Assembly: GCA_050948905.1 (NCBI GenBank)
Contig: JBMNES010000001.1
Span: 2,604,001 to 2,668,000, forward strand
Direction of reading: 5' to 3'
DNA: 64,000 nt
Source: DTKD01 sp050948905
GTDB taxonomy: Bacteria > Armatimonadota > UBA5829
Part shown: piece by piece, positions 8,339 through 16,849 of the stretch
How the letters are laid out: each line of letters opens with the position of its first letter
How positions within the stretch are numbered: the first letter of the stretch is position 1
Made by a program: the position numbers and the translations under genes
Notes under the pieces: generated by a model
Databases searched by the model: none
Told to the model about the DNA's origin: nothing
The model's input: the letters and a program-made list of their open reading frames with translations, nothing else

Positions 8339-9148
8339 TTAGCAGGCGCCGCGTTTGAGCAAGACCGCAGGGATAGTGGAGAGCAAAATCCACACGTCCA
8401 GCAACACGCTCCGCTGTTCGATATAGAGCATATCCATTTTTACTCGCTCTTCATAGGATGTGTTGCTGCGGCCCCTTGTCTGCCATAAGCCGGTGAGGCC
8501 AGGAGTTACTGTCTTGAACTGTTCGATGCACGGGCCATAAATATCGACCTCATCGGCATGAATCGGCCTTGGGCCTACAAATGCCATGTCGCCAAGGATG
8601 ACGTTAATTAACTGCGGCAGTTCGTCGAGGCTGGATTTCCTTAAAAAACTGCCGACTCTGGTGACCCGTGGATCGGATTTGAGTTTGCAACAGACGTAAT
8701 AATTGCGCTTCAACTCTTCGTCTCTAGCCAGAATGCCCTCAGCATCGTCGACCATCGAACGGAACTTTAACATATCGAAGCTCTTTCCGTTTTTGCCGAT
8801 CACCCGTCTTTTGAAAAGTATAGGGCCAGGGCCAGAAGCTCTTACGAGAACAGCGGCAATCAGGAAGACCGGAGCCGACACCAGCAGCAGCGAAGCGGCC
8901 ATAGTCACATCAATCGTGCGCTTGATGACATGATAACATGCGCCTACTCGCCGTTCCAACTCGGCCAGTCGCCGCTGGCGTCGCTTTATGACGACAATTG
9001 CGCCAAATCCTATAGGGGCCAAAACTGCAGCAGATACTTCTGGAACAGTCGCAATGTTGTTATCAGCATACACAATGTGTACACCGATTAACAGCAATAG
9101 CGCCGACAGTATCAAAATTGACGACAGATGTCGCAAAGCTTCCCTCAT
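8339..9148 (-). CDS. Polyprenyl-phosphate sugar-1-phosphate transferase (initiating enzyme, WbaP/WcaJ family)
   Basis: 269 residues. It starts polysaccharide repeat-unit synthesis by moving a sugar-1-phosphate from a nucleotide sugar onto undecaprenyl phosphate. The catalytic domain (about 80-269) has the monotopic phosphoglycosyl transferase hallmarks: one re-entrant hydrophobic segment (ASLLLVSAPVFLIAAVLV), GPILFKRRVIGKNGKSF, the MLKFRSMVDDAEG motif with the catalytic Asp-Glu, and DELPQLINVILGDMAFVGPRP. The N-terminal part has two short hydrophobic segments, not the five-helix region of full-length WcaJ. It has its own promoter near 9.29 kb and is separated from the wzc-like operon by 227 bp. 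Sugar specificity cannot be read. Confidence 0.9.
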   Translation of the reverse strand: MREALRHLSSILILSALLLLIGVHIVYADNNIATVPEVSAAVLAPIGFGAIVVIKRRQRRLAELERRVGACYHVIKRTIDVTMAASLLLVSAPVFLIAAVLVRASGPGPILFKRRVIGKNGKSFDMLKFRSMVDDAEGILARDEELKRNYYVCCKLKSDPRVTRVGSFLRKSSLDELPQLINVILGDMAFVGPRPIHADEVDIYGPCIEQFKTVTPGLTGLWQTRGRSNTSYEERVKMDMLYIEQRSVLLDVWILLSTIPAVLLKRGAC

Positions 9149-9270
9149 AATCCGCTGTGAGCGTAATAATAGGCGTGGCCCCTTAATATTGCGTGGGGTC
9201 TACTGGCCCGTCCGTGGGATAACGATGCACTCGCACTTCCGTGATGCGAGCTACCATTTGCAGCACCTTT

Positions 9271-9299
9271 TTTATAGCACACCTGGCAAAACAAGTCAA
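9271..9299 (-). promoter_or_regulatory. Sigma70-type promoter upstream of the initiating sugar transferase
   Basis: Minus strand: -35 TTGACT at 9294-9299 and -10 TATAAA at 9271-9276, separated by exactly 17 bp. Expected transcript start near 9264, leaving a leader of about 115 nt that contains a small CTCGCA/TGCGAG hairpin. It matches no riboswitch I recognise. The rest of the 9149-9424 gap shows no gene. Confidence 0.7.
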
Positions 9300-9424
9300 C
9301 ACTAACCGCTACAGAATGCTACAAAACAGGTATAATTACTAGCAATTGCACTTGGGATACATTAAACAGTCATAATAATGACATCATCTATCGTTCAAGT
9401 GCTCTCCAAAAAGCTCTGTTTTTC

Positions 9425-10432
9425 CTATTGCCTGTCGGCGTACCACTCTTCGCTGAAACGCCGGTGCTCCGCGCTGTCTTTGATCGTGCGCCACCATTGT
9501 TGGTTTTCCATATACCAGCGAATAGTATCACGCATTCCTTGCTGGAAATCGTGTGTCCGCTGCCATCCTAAAGCCAGGAGCTTGCTGGAATCTAGCGCGT
9601 AGCGGCGGTCGTGTCCCGGCCGATCCTCTACGTGCTTTATAAGGCGCTCGTCCTTGCCGGTAACCTCAAGAATCATCTTGACAATCTCGACGTTGGGTCT
9701 TTGATTGTCGCCGCCGATATTGTATATCTCCCCGGCAACACCCTTGTCCATCACGGTTTCGATGCCAGTGCAGTGGTCGAGCACATGCAGCCAGTCCCGA
9801 ATCTGCATTCCGTCGCCATATACAGGCAGAGATATGTCGTCTATGGCGTTGCTGACGAACAGCGGCACGAGCTTTTCAGGCTGTTGGTATGGGCCGTAGG
9901 TGTTGGAACCGCGGGTGACCATAACAGGCACGCCATAGGTGCGCCAGTATGCCCTCGCAAGCAACTCCCCGCCGGTTTTGCTCGCCGAATATGGACTGTT
10001 AGGGGAAACTGGATCGGTTTCTTTTGAGAAGCCCTCCTCGACGTCGCCGTATACTTCGTCTGTTGAGATTTGTATGAATTTCTCGAGCCCGTATTCTCTG
10101 GCGGCCTCCATTAAAGTGTAGACGCCCATCACATCGGTCGTGATAAACGCCTCCGGATCATAAATTGACCGGTCCACGTGGCTTTCAGCTGCGAAGTTTA
10201 TGACAATATCAGCGTCAGCGACTGGCTTTGCGACATCTTCCCTGCAGCGAATATCCCCTTTGATAAAACTAAAACGACTGTCGTCTCTGACATCTTCCAG
10301 GTTCTCAAGATGCCCCGCGTAAGTGAGCGCGTCAAGAACGACGATCTCGCAGTCGTCACGCGTGTTGAGAATATGCCTGACAAAATTGCTTCCAATAAAC
10401 CCGGCCCCGCCGGTCACAAGTAGCTTCTTCAA
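9425..10432 (-). CDS. rfbB: dTDP-glucose 4,6-dehydratase
   Basis: 335 residues, normal for RmlB/RfbB. It converts dTDP-glucose to dTDP-4-keto-6-deoxyglucose through an NAD-dependent oxidation, dehydration and reduction. Visible are the N-terminal NAD-binding TGGAGFIGSNFVRHIL, the NFAAESHVDRSI segment, the active-site STDEVYGDVEEG (Thr-Asp-Glu), the PYSASKTGG YxxxK catalytic pair, and GSNTYGPYQQPEKLVP. ATG start at 10432. It is the last gene of the rfbA-rfbC-rfbB operon, 39 bp after the epimerase-like gene. Its product is the substrate expected by the WecE-type aminotransferase at the left edge. Confidence 0.95.
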   Translation of the reverse strand: MKKLLVTGGAGFIGSNFVRHILNTRDDCEIVVLDALTYAGHLENLEDVRDDSRFSFIKGDIRCREDVAKPVADADIVINFAAESHVDRSIYDPEAFITTDVMGVYTLMEAAREYGLEKFIQISTDEVYGDVEEGFSKETDPVSPNSPYSASKTGGELLARAYWRTYGVPVMVTRGSNTYGPYQQPEKLVPLFVSNAIDDISLPVYGDGMQIRDWLHVLDHCTGIETVMDKGVAGEIYNIGGDNQRPNVEIVKMILEVTGKDERLIKHVEDRPGHDRRYALDSSKLLALGWQRTHDFQQGMRDTIRWYMENQQWWRTIKDSAEHRRFSEEWYADRQ

Positions 10433-10471
10433 ATCTAAATCCCCATATACCTGATAATCCGATGATATTCT

Positions 10472-10927
10472 CTAGACAAACTTGATGTCCCAGTTGTACG
10501 GAATCTTATCGCTGTTCCACACCTCGCGATACTCGTCCGGGTCCTTCGAATCGTACGGTCGGGTGGGATAATTAATCAGCAGCGAGGGCTCCGTGCCAAT
10601 GGTTTTGTAGCCGTGCATAGTGCCGACGGGGATCTTCAGCAGAATCGGGTTATTTTCGCCGAGAAAGAACTCGTTTACCTCGCCGTAAGTGGCGGAATCC
10701 TCGCGGCAATCATATACAACCGCCTTCACCATCCCTTTTACTACAACCCAAAGATCGTGCTGTTTTCTATGATAATGCCACGCACGAATGACCCCCGGAT
10801 AGTTGAGAGATACATAACACTGCCCAAAATGCTCGAATATTTCGTCGTCCTCGCGCAGCATCTCCATAAGATAGCCGCGCTCATCTGCGTGAGGCTTGAG
10901 CTGTTTGATCTCGATTCCATCTATCAT
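10472..10927 (-). CDS. dTDP-4-dehydrorhamnose 3,5-epimerase-family cupin protein
   Basis: 151 residues, shorter than classical RmlC (about 180). The cupin barrel carries GVIRAWHYHRKQHDLWVVVKG, where RmlC has its catalytic histidine region, then LLKIPVGTMHGYKTIG and a C-terminal segment ending YNWDIKFV. It lacks the QGKL block of standard RmlC. It could epimerise C3/C5, isomerise the keto group, or have another nucleotide-sugar role. The start overlaps the rfbA stop by one base (TGATG), implying translational coupling. No RmlD reductase is present in the window, so simple dTDP-rhamnose synthesis is not supported here. Confidence 0.75.
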   Translation of the reverse strand: MIDGIEIKQLKPHADERGYLMEMLREDDEIFEHFGQCYVSLNYPGVIRAWHYHRKQHDLWVVVKGMVKAVVYDCREDSATYGEVNEFFLGENNPILLKIPVGTMHGYKTIGTEPSLLINYPTRPYDSKDPDEYREVWNSDKIPYNWDIKFV

Positions 10928-11991
10928 CAGATTACACTGACCTCGCTGTTATCCCCCAGCATCATTCGATAAGCCTTTGGGGTTTTGTTATTGCGTGAAA
11001 TGTGAACGTTCTTGCCAATCAGGCTATCAGCCATTCTGCTGCCAATATCCAGCACCTGGGAGTCCTCCAGAATTATGCTGTGCTCTATCTCGCTGCCACG
11101 GATTATTGAACGATCGTTAATAGAGGTATATGGGCCGATAAAGGCGTTCTCAACAACGCAGTCCTCGCCGATTATCGCAGGGCCGCGAATGCAACTGTTG
11201 ACTATCCTGCTGCCCTTACTGGCGACTACCCTGCCCTCGATAGTGGACGATTCGTCGATTTCACCGTCGAGCTGAGTCTTAAGCCCGTCTAGGATCATTC
11301 GATTGGCCTCGAGCATATCTTCCAGCTTGCCGGTGTCTTTCCACCAGCCCGTAATGATATGGCTTTCGACCCGATAACCTTTGTCAATTAAATACTGAAT
11401 TGCGTCGGTAATCTCAAGTTCGCCTCGCGCGGATGGCTTGATAGCGTTTACGGCCTCAAAGACGTGATGATCGAACATATAAACGCCGACCAAGGCCAGG
11501 TCCGAGGGTGGGTTTTCAGGTTTTTCGACCAGCCGCACCACCCTGCCCTGTTCAATCTCCGCTACCCCGAACTCACGCGCATTGGGCACGTGAGCAAGCA
11601 GGATCTGTGAGTTGGCCTCGGTTTGGGTGTATTCATCGACAAACGGCTTGACACCATCTTTTATTAAATTGTCTCCGAGAAACATAACAAACGGCTCGCC
11701 CGCCATAAAATCCTCGGATATCTTCACCGCATGCGCCAAACCCAATGGAGCGTCCTGTTGAATGTAGGTTACTTTTACGCCAAAGCGGGAGCCGTCGCCG
11801 ACCGCTGCTCGAATCTCCTCGTGAGTATCTCCGACGATAATGCCGATATCATCGATCCCAGCGTCACGAATGGCTTCTATCGCATAAAACAGAATAGGCT
11901 TATTCGCCACAGGCACAAGCTGTTTGGCGCTCGTATGGGTGATAGGACGAAGTCTGGTGCCTTTGCCGCCGCTGAGAATAAGGGCCTTCAT
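10927..11991 (-). CDS. rfbA: Glucose-1-phosphate thymidylyltransferase, long form
   Basis: 354 residues. It makes dTDP-glucose from dTTP and glucose-1-phosphate, the first step of the deoxysugar pathway. The nucleotidyltransferase core shows LSGGKGTRLRPITH and the Asp of MFLGDNLIKDG. After about residue 245 there is a left-handed beta-helix (hexapeptide) extension, typical of the long RmlA group (about 350 residues) and absent from the 290-residue E. coli type. I choose ATG 11991 because GGAGG lies 5 nt upstream. A GTG four codons earlier overlaps that ribosome-binding site. First gene of the rfbA-rfbC-rfbB operon. Confidence 0.93.
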   Translation of the reverse strand: MKALILSGGKGTRLRPITHTSAKQLVPVANKPILFYAIEAIRDAGIDDIGIIVGDTHEEIRAAVGDGSRFGVKVTYIQQDAPLGLAHAVKISEDFMAGEPFVMFLGDNLIKDGVKPFVDEYTQTEANSQILLAHVPNAREFGVAEIEQGRVVRLVEKPENPPSDLALVGVYMFDHHVFEAVNAIKPSARGELEITDAIQYLIDKGYRVESHIITGWWKDTGKLEDMLEANRMILDGLKTQLDGEIDESSTIEGRVVASKGSRIVNSCIRGPAIIGEDCVVENAFIGPYTSINDRSIIRGSEIEHSIILEDSQVLDIGSRMADSLIGKNVHISRNNKTPKAYRMMLGDNSEVSVI

Positions 11992-12014
11992 TTGCTCCTC
12001 CACTTATTACCTAA

Positions 12015-12043
12015 AGCATAGACTCTACCGGGCGTCGCGTCAA
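12015..12043 (-). promoter_or_regulatory. Sigma70-type promoter for rfbA-rfbC-rfbB
   Basis: Minus strand: -35 TTGACG at 12038-12043, -10 TATGCT at 12015-12020, spacing 17 bp. The transcript should start near 12008, only about 16 nt before the rfbA ATG. It lies in the 132-bp gap after lipA. Confidence 0.7.
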
Positions 12044-12123
12044 CTCAATGAAGCAAACCTGATGCAGCGGTAGATGAGCACAATAATGCCGTGCTGCCTG
12101 TTTAATAGTTGGCAATCTCAGTA

Positions 12124-12996
12124 CTATAGCTTAGGGTCGGTTTGGGCAGCGGCGTGATAGGAACTTCTCACCAGCGGGCCTGATTCCACAAACCCGAATC
12201 CCATTTCAAGGCCAATTCGCTTGAGATCGGCGAACTCATCAGGAGTATAATATCGTGCGATGGGATGATGGGCTGCGCTAGGTGCGAGATACTGGCCTAT
12301 TGTGAGAATATCACAACCCACCGAACGGAGATCCTCCATAGCCTGCAACAACTCTTCCCAGGATTCCCCAACCCCTACCATTATGCCGGATTTTGTGCGT
12401 ATTTGGGAGTCAAGCTCCTTTGCTTTGCGCAGCAGCTCAATTGACCTGGCATAAACGGCCTGAGGTCGGACGTGGGGGTAACAGCGCTCGATGGTCTCGA
12501 TATTATGGTTAAGGATTTCCGGCTTCTGCTCGACTACGGTTTGCAAAGCACGCGGATCTCCCTGGAAGTCGGGGATTAACACTTCTACAGAGCATCCGGG
12601 GACTGTATCGTGTATGAGCTTAATTATCTCCGCGAAGATCGACGCGCCGCCGTCTTCGAGGTCGTCGCGAGTTACGCTGGTGATAACTGCATGTCTGAGG
12701 CCGAGATATTTAACGGCATCAGCCACCCGTCGCGGTTCATCTTTATCAAGTGGCAGTCTTTTAATGGCACGCTCGGCGGCCCAGCAACTGGAAACGGCGC
12801 AAAACTGGCAGTCCCGCGTGCAGACGTTGCCCAGTATCATGAAAGTGGCGGTTCGTTCTCGCCAGCACTCCCCTATGTTAGGACAACACGCGCTTTGACA
12901 GACCGTATGCAACCGGGCGGACTCGACAAGCTCTTTAAGCTCTTCGTATTCCTCACCAGCCGGCGCCTTTGCCTTAATCCAGGAGGGTCGATTCAT
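12124..12996 (-). CDS. lipA: Lipoyl synthase
   Basis: 290 residues. Radical-SAM enzyme inserting two sulfurs into octanoyl groups on 2-oxoacid dehydrogenase and glycine-cleavage proteins. Both clusters are intact: the auxiliary CX4CX5C site (C33, C38, C44) and the radical-SAM CX3CX2C site (C59, C63, C66). The conserved C-terminal RSSYHA serine is also present. The start overlaps the upstream TIM-barrel gene by 4 bp (translational coupling). No lipB or lplA is nearby. It is the distal gene of the apparent T-box-led series. Confidence 0.95.
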   Translation of the reverse strand: MNRPSWIKAKAPAGEEYEELKELVESARLHTVCQSACCPNIGECWRERTATFMILGNVCTRDCQFCAVSSCWAAERAIKRLPLDKDEPRRVADAVKYLGLRHAVITSVTRDDLEDGGASIFAEIIKLIHDTVPGCSVEVLIPDFQGDPRALQTVVEQKPEILNHNIETIERCYPHVRPQAVYARSIELLRKAKELDSQIRTKSGIMVGVGESWEELLQAMEDLRSVGCDILTIGQYLAPSAAHHPIARYYTPDEFADLKRIGLEMGFGFVESGPLVRSSYHAAAQTDPKL

Positions 12997-13820
12997 CGTT
13001 TCGCTCTCGATTCCTGTTTGACATCATCCTCTAAGTCTAACAAGAAGTATTTTGATTCATTTAGCGCATTCAAAGGGTCCGACGGCCAGGCGATCTCCAG
13101 GCATATTACGGCATCTTCGCGAAGTTTGACCATCTCCTCAACAACCGGTTGCCAATTGATTGAACCGTGCCCAGGCGGCAAATGCAGGTCCCTGGTGCCG
13201 AAATTGTCGTCGACGTGGACCTCGTAGATCAAGTCCCTTAATTCAGATAAAAAGACCTCAGGCCGGATGCCGTCGTTTGTACAACTTCTATTTGCATGGC
13301 CGACGTCAACGCATATCCCCAATCCGGTCTTTTCGGGATCGTGGCCGACCATATCGATAGCCGCTCGCAGGACAGGCAAACCCAGCCCGCCGAGATTCTC
13401 AAGCACCAGTAATACCCCGCTATCCAGGGCGTATTTGCAAAGGTTTCTGGCATCCTCTGGACACGGCTGATGACCGTCTATACCTAAACCCAGAATGTAA
13501 GGATGTATTACCATCTGGCCGATACCCATTCGGCGCGTGATGTCAATTTCCTGCCGAATTATATCCGGGGCCCAGGTGTTGACGGATGCGTGAGTTGTGA
13601 TAAGGCCAGCCGATTCAGCGATTGCTGCCATTTGGTCTATTAGCTTCTCATCCGGCAACCTGCGGTCGTCCCAGCCCTGCGCGACAAGAATCTCTACCCC
13701 GAACCCTGCATCTACAATCCGCTGGGCGGCCTCGGTAATCGGCATGTCACAGACCGATGTATTGCGAACACCATAAAACACCTCCACCGAGGCGCATATA
13801 TTGGAAGCTATGCTCAGCAC
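12993..13820 (-). CDS. Sugar phosphate isomerase/epimerase-like TIM-barrel protein
   Basis: 275 residues of the AP-endonuclease-2 / xylose-isomerase-like TIM-barrel superfamily. Metal-site features fit: ITTHASVN, a glutamate in LVLENLGGLG, GICVDVGHAN, VHVDDNFGTRDLHLPPGHG and the terminal VICLEIAWPSDP. These proteins isomerise or epimerise small sugars or act on related substrates, so the substrate cannot be assigned. ATG start at 13820. It lies 16 bp after lepA and overlaps lipA by 4 bp. Confidence 0.82.
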   Translation of the reverse strand: MLSIASNICASVEVFYGVRNTSVCDMPITEAAQRIVDAGFGVEILVAQGWDDRRLPDEKLIDQMAAIAESAGLITTHASVNTWAPDIIRQEIDITRRMGIGQMVIHPYILGLGIDGHQPCPEDARNLCKYALDSGVLLVLENLGGLGLPVLRAAIDMVGHDPEKTGLGICVDVGHANRSCTNDGIRPEVFLSELRDLIYEVHVDDNFGTRDLHLPPGHGSINWQPVVEEMVKLREDAVICLEIAWPSDPLNALNESKYFLLDLEDDVKQESRAKR

Positions 13821-13836
13821 GTTATCACCTTTGAGA

Positions 13837-15648
13837 CTACAGATCGTCTCCTATTTTCAGGACGCTCATAAAGGCCTCCTGTGGGACCTCTACGCTGCCT
13901 ATGCTCTTCATCCGTTGCTTGCCCTCTTTTTGCTTTTCGAGAAGCTTGCGTTTGCGGGTAATGTCGCCGCCGTAGCATTTGGCAGTGACGTTCTTTCTGT
14001 ACGGCCGAACCGATGCCGCAGCAATTACTTTGTGGCCAAGCGATGCCTGTATTCTTACTTCAAACTGCTGCCTGGGAATGACATCCTTCAGCCGCTCGAC
14101 CAATACTTTGGCGCGAGAGTAGGCCCGGTCGCGATGAGTTATAAACGACAGCGCGTCGACAGGGTCGCCGTTTAACAATATATTGAGCTTGCTGAGCTGG
14201 CTGACCTCATAACCGCAGAACTCGTAATCGAAACTGGCATATCCGCGCGTGCGGCTCTTCAGCGAGTCGAAGAAGTCCATCACGATCTCAGCCAACGGCA
14301 GTTTATAGTGTATCATCACGCGATCCGGCGCCGGATACTCCATTCCGACGTATATGCCCCTTCGTTCGCGACACAGCTCTATGACCACGCCGGTATACTC
14401 AGCCGGAACCAGAATAGTCGCGTTGACGTAAGGCTCCTCGACTTCCTCGGTTTCCGTAGAGGGCGGGAGGTTGTTTGGATTATCTACGTCGATTATATCC
14501 CCGCTGGTCTTTAACACCCTGTACACAACACTGGGGGCAGTGGCTATCAAGGTCAGGCCGAACTCGCGCTCCAGTCGTTCCTGCACGATATCCATATGAA
14601 GCAGCCCGAGAAAACCACATCTGAAACCAAATCCCAGGGCCGCTGAGCTTTCCGGCTCAAATGTTAAGGCCGCGTCGTTGAGTTGCAGTTTAGTGAGAGC
14701 CTCCCGCATAGTGGTGTATTGATTGGAATTGGTCGGAAACAATCCGCAGAAGACCATAGGTTTGACTTCACGATAGCCAGGCAGCGGAGAAGTGGCTGGG
14801 CGCTCGGCCTGGGTTACCGTGTCCCCTACCCGACTATCGCCTACGTTTTTCATTCCAGCCACGAAATACCCGACCTCACCTGCCTGCAGAGCTTTAGTCG
14901 GTGACATCTCCGGCTTGAACACCCCGACGTTGCTTACCTCAAACTCCTTGCCGCTGGACATCATACGAACCCGCATGCCAGGAGTAATGGCGCCGTCGAC
15001 CACTCGCACGTACGCGACCACGCCAAGATACTGGTCGAAATGCGAGTCGAAGATAAGTGCGCGTAGCGGCTTAGCAGGATCACCCGAAGGCGGAGGTATT
15101 CTTTTGACTATGGCTTCGAGAACCTCTTCGGTGCCTATGCCCTGTCGTGCGCTGGCCAGAATCGCATCTGAGGCATCGACCGCAACGGTATTCTCGATCT
15201 CCTCGCGCACACGTTCCGGATCGGCCATTTCGAGGTCGATTTTGTTTATCACCGGCACGATTTCGAGATTTGCAGACATAGCTAGATTAGTATTGGCCAG
15301 AGTCTGCGCCTCAACGCCCTGACTGGCATCGACCACGAGGACCGCGCCCTCACAGGCCTGAAGCGACCGTGATACCTCATAGTTGAAGTCCACGTGTCCA
15401 GGGGTGTCGATTAGATTCAGCTCATAGGTCTCACCATCGTGAGCCTTATATGCAAGATGCACGGCTGTCATCTTGATAGTGATACCGCGCTCACGCTCTA
15501 AATCCATCCCGTCAAGGACCTGGTCCTTCATCTGCCGGTCGTCGATGGCGCCGGTGTGTTGAAGAATACGGTCAGCGAGGGTGGACTTGCCGTGATCTAT
15601 ATGTGCAATAATGCAGAAATTGCGGATATTCGACTGCGAAGTGTTCAT
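13837..15648 (-). CDS. lepA: Elongation factor 4
   Basis: 603 residues, full length. Ribosome-associated GTPase acting on stalled or mistranslocated elongation complexes and in initiation. G1 AHIDHGKST (residues 15-23), G2 RGITIK, G3 DTPGHVDF, G4 NKIDL; then domain II, the EF-G-like domains III and V, and the LepA-specific C-terminal domain (GGDITRKRKLLEKQKEGKQR). The LepA signature DQVLDGMDLERERGITIK near residue 50 separates it from other translational GTPases. ATG start at 15648; 50 bp after the Gfo/Idh gene. Confidence 0.97.
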   Translation of the reverse strand: MNTSQSNIRNFCIIAHIDHGKSTLADRILQHTGAIDDRQMKDQVLDGMDLERERGITIKMTAVHLAYKAHDGETYELNLIDTPGHVDFNYEVSRSLQACEGAVLVVDASQGVEAQTLANTNLAMSANLEIVPVINKIDLEMADPERVREEIENTVAVDASDAILASARQGIGTEEVLEAIVKRIPPPSGDPAKPLRALIFDSHFDQYLGVVAYVRVVDGAITPGMRVRMMSSGKEFEVSNVGVFKPEMSPTKALQAGEVGYFVAGMKNVGDSRVGDTVTQAERPATSPLPGYREVKPMVFCGLFPTNSNQYTTMREALTKLQLNDAALTFEPESSAALGFGFRCGFLGLLHMDIVQERLEREFGLTLIATAPSVVYRVLKTSGDIIDVDNPNNLPPSTETEEVEEPYVNATILVPAEYTGVVIELCRERRGIYVGMEYPAPDRVMIHYKLPLAEIVMDFFDSLKSRTRGYASFDYEFCGYEVSQLSKLNILLNGDPVDALSFITHRDRAYSRAKVLVERLKDVIPRQQFEVRIQASLGHKVIAAASVRPYRKNVTAKCYGGDITRKRKLLEKQKEGKQRMKSIGSVEVPQEAFMSVLKIGDDL

Positions 15649-15698
15649 CGCCTATATTTTACCAGAGCAGACGAGAACCGGCAAACTGAATAGCATTT

Positions 15699-16847
15699 TT
15701 AGCCTACAGCCTGCCATTTCCCGGACTCTGATGAGGCAACGGCCGCGTCGCATATTCTCTGCACCGCAAGACCATCTTCAAACGACGGATAGCCGGGCTT
15801 GCCGCTTGCTACATTAGAGACGAACGAATGCAGACTTTCGATGTGAAAGCGCATCCAACCGACTGGCGCCTTTGCTCCCGGCAGCATCGCAGGTGCAGGG
15901 TAGCCTTGTATACACTCGATGCGCTGCCAGCCGCGATCCCCTCCATAAGCCCCGCCGGATTTTGAATCGTCATAGACCGAAAGCCAGTTCGCGTCCATTA
16001 AATTAAACGCTATGGAGCCTTTTGTACCCTCGATTTCAAAGCGCAGATCGTCAGTGGAGCCGGTCGCCATTCGGGAGACTTCGATAGATCCCAAAGCACC
16101 GTTAGGCAATTCGATAAGCATATTGGCAATATCATCGACTGTGACGTCTTCGAGTTCGGAACTGCCTGCGGACTTCGGTCGTTGTTTAATCAGAGTGCGA
16201 AGTCGGGCGTTAATTTTGCTGAAATCCCCAACCAGCCAGCGCATCATATCAATAACGTGGGTTCCGAGATCGAGTAACGCGCCCGCGCCACTGGTCTCTT
16301 TCCTCATTTTCCAACTCATCGGGCGCTGTGGATCGTTGTATCCAGTATGCAAATACACTGCTCTAAATGAAATAACTTCGCCGAGGAAACCATCTTCCAC
16401 CAGTTGCCGGGCGCGTAAGACTGCGGGGCAGAATCTGTTGTGAAAAGTCACCTGACAAGTAAGGCCCGACTCCTTCGCAATCGCAACCATCTCCTCAGCC
16501 TCAGCAGCGGTCAATGCGAGCGGCTTGTCACAATAGACGTGCTTGCCAGCCTTGATAGCGGCTATGGCTTGCTCCTTATGAAGGTAGTTTGGAGTGCATA
16601 TATTGACCAGAGAAATATCGTCACGCGCCAGCAGTTCGTTGTAGTCCGAAGTAGTAAACTCGTAACCACCACTCTGCATGGCAAGCTCTCGACTACCATC
16701 ACTCAAAGCACACGCCCCAACCAGCCTGATCCGAGGCTGAGGGGGGCTGTAAATATAAGGCAAAGATGCATAAGCATAACTATGCATTTTGCCCATAAAT
16801 CCATAACCGATCATCCCGACGCCGAGGGTAGGTTGTTGTTTGGTCAT
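15699..16847 (-). CDS. Gfo/Idh/MocA-family oxidoreductase
   Basis: 382 residues. NAD(P)-dependent sugar or inositol dehydrogenase-type protein. It has an N-terminal Rossmann domain (GVGMIGYGFMGKMHSYAY), the EKP-like motif KHVYCDKPLALTAAEAEEM near residue 100 (Asp in place of Glu), and a C-terminal alpha/beta domain with GGALLDLGTH-like ALLDLGTHVIDMMRWLVG carrying the usual DxGxHxxD pattern. The substrate is unknown. The gene begins 2 bp after the GH20 gene, so the two are probably co-translated and may process the same amino sugar (inference). Confidence 0.88.
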   Translation of the reverse strand: MTKQQPTLGVGMIGYGFMGKMHSYAYASLPYIYSPPQPRIRLVGACALSDGSRELAMQSGGYEFTTSDYNELLARDDISLVNICTPNYLHKEQAIAAIKAGKHVYCDKPLALTAAEAEEMVAIAKESGLTCQVTFHNRFCPAVLRARQLVEDGFLGEVISFRAVYLHTGYNDPQRPMSWKMRKETSGAGALLDLGTHVIDMMRWLVGDFSKINARLRTLIKQRPKSAGSSELEDVTVDDIANMLIELPNGALGSIEVSRMATGSTDDLRFEIEGTKGSIAFNLMDANWLSVYDDSKSGGAYGGDRGWQRIECIQGYPAPAMLPGAKAPVGWMRFHIESLHSFVSNVASGKPGYPSFEDGLAVQRICDAAVASSESGKWQAVG

Positions 16848-16849
16848 AT

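Noticed and set aside
8155..8358. 67-codon plus-strand ORF with AACGGAGG before its ATG
   Set aside because: The Shine-Dalgarno-like match is good, but the peptide is low-quality, overlaps the end of the sugar transferase gene, and lies over the minus-strand promoter and leader of the wzc-like operon. Probably chance.
9149..9264. c-di-GMP (GEMM) riboswitch in the leader of the initiating sugar transferase
   Set aside because: The core CACGCACAGGGCAAACC-like elements are absent.
12610..13227. 205-codon plus-strand open frame over lipA and the TIM-barrel gene
   Set aside because: Antisense to intact conserved genes, including all LipA cysteines.
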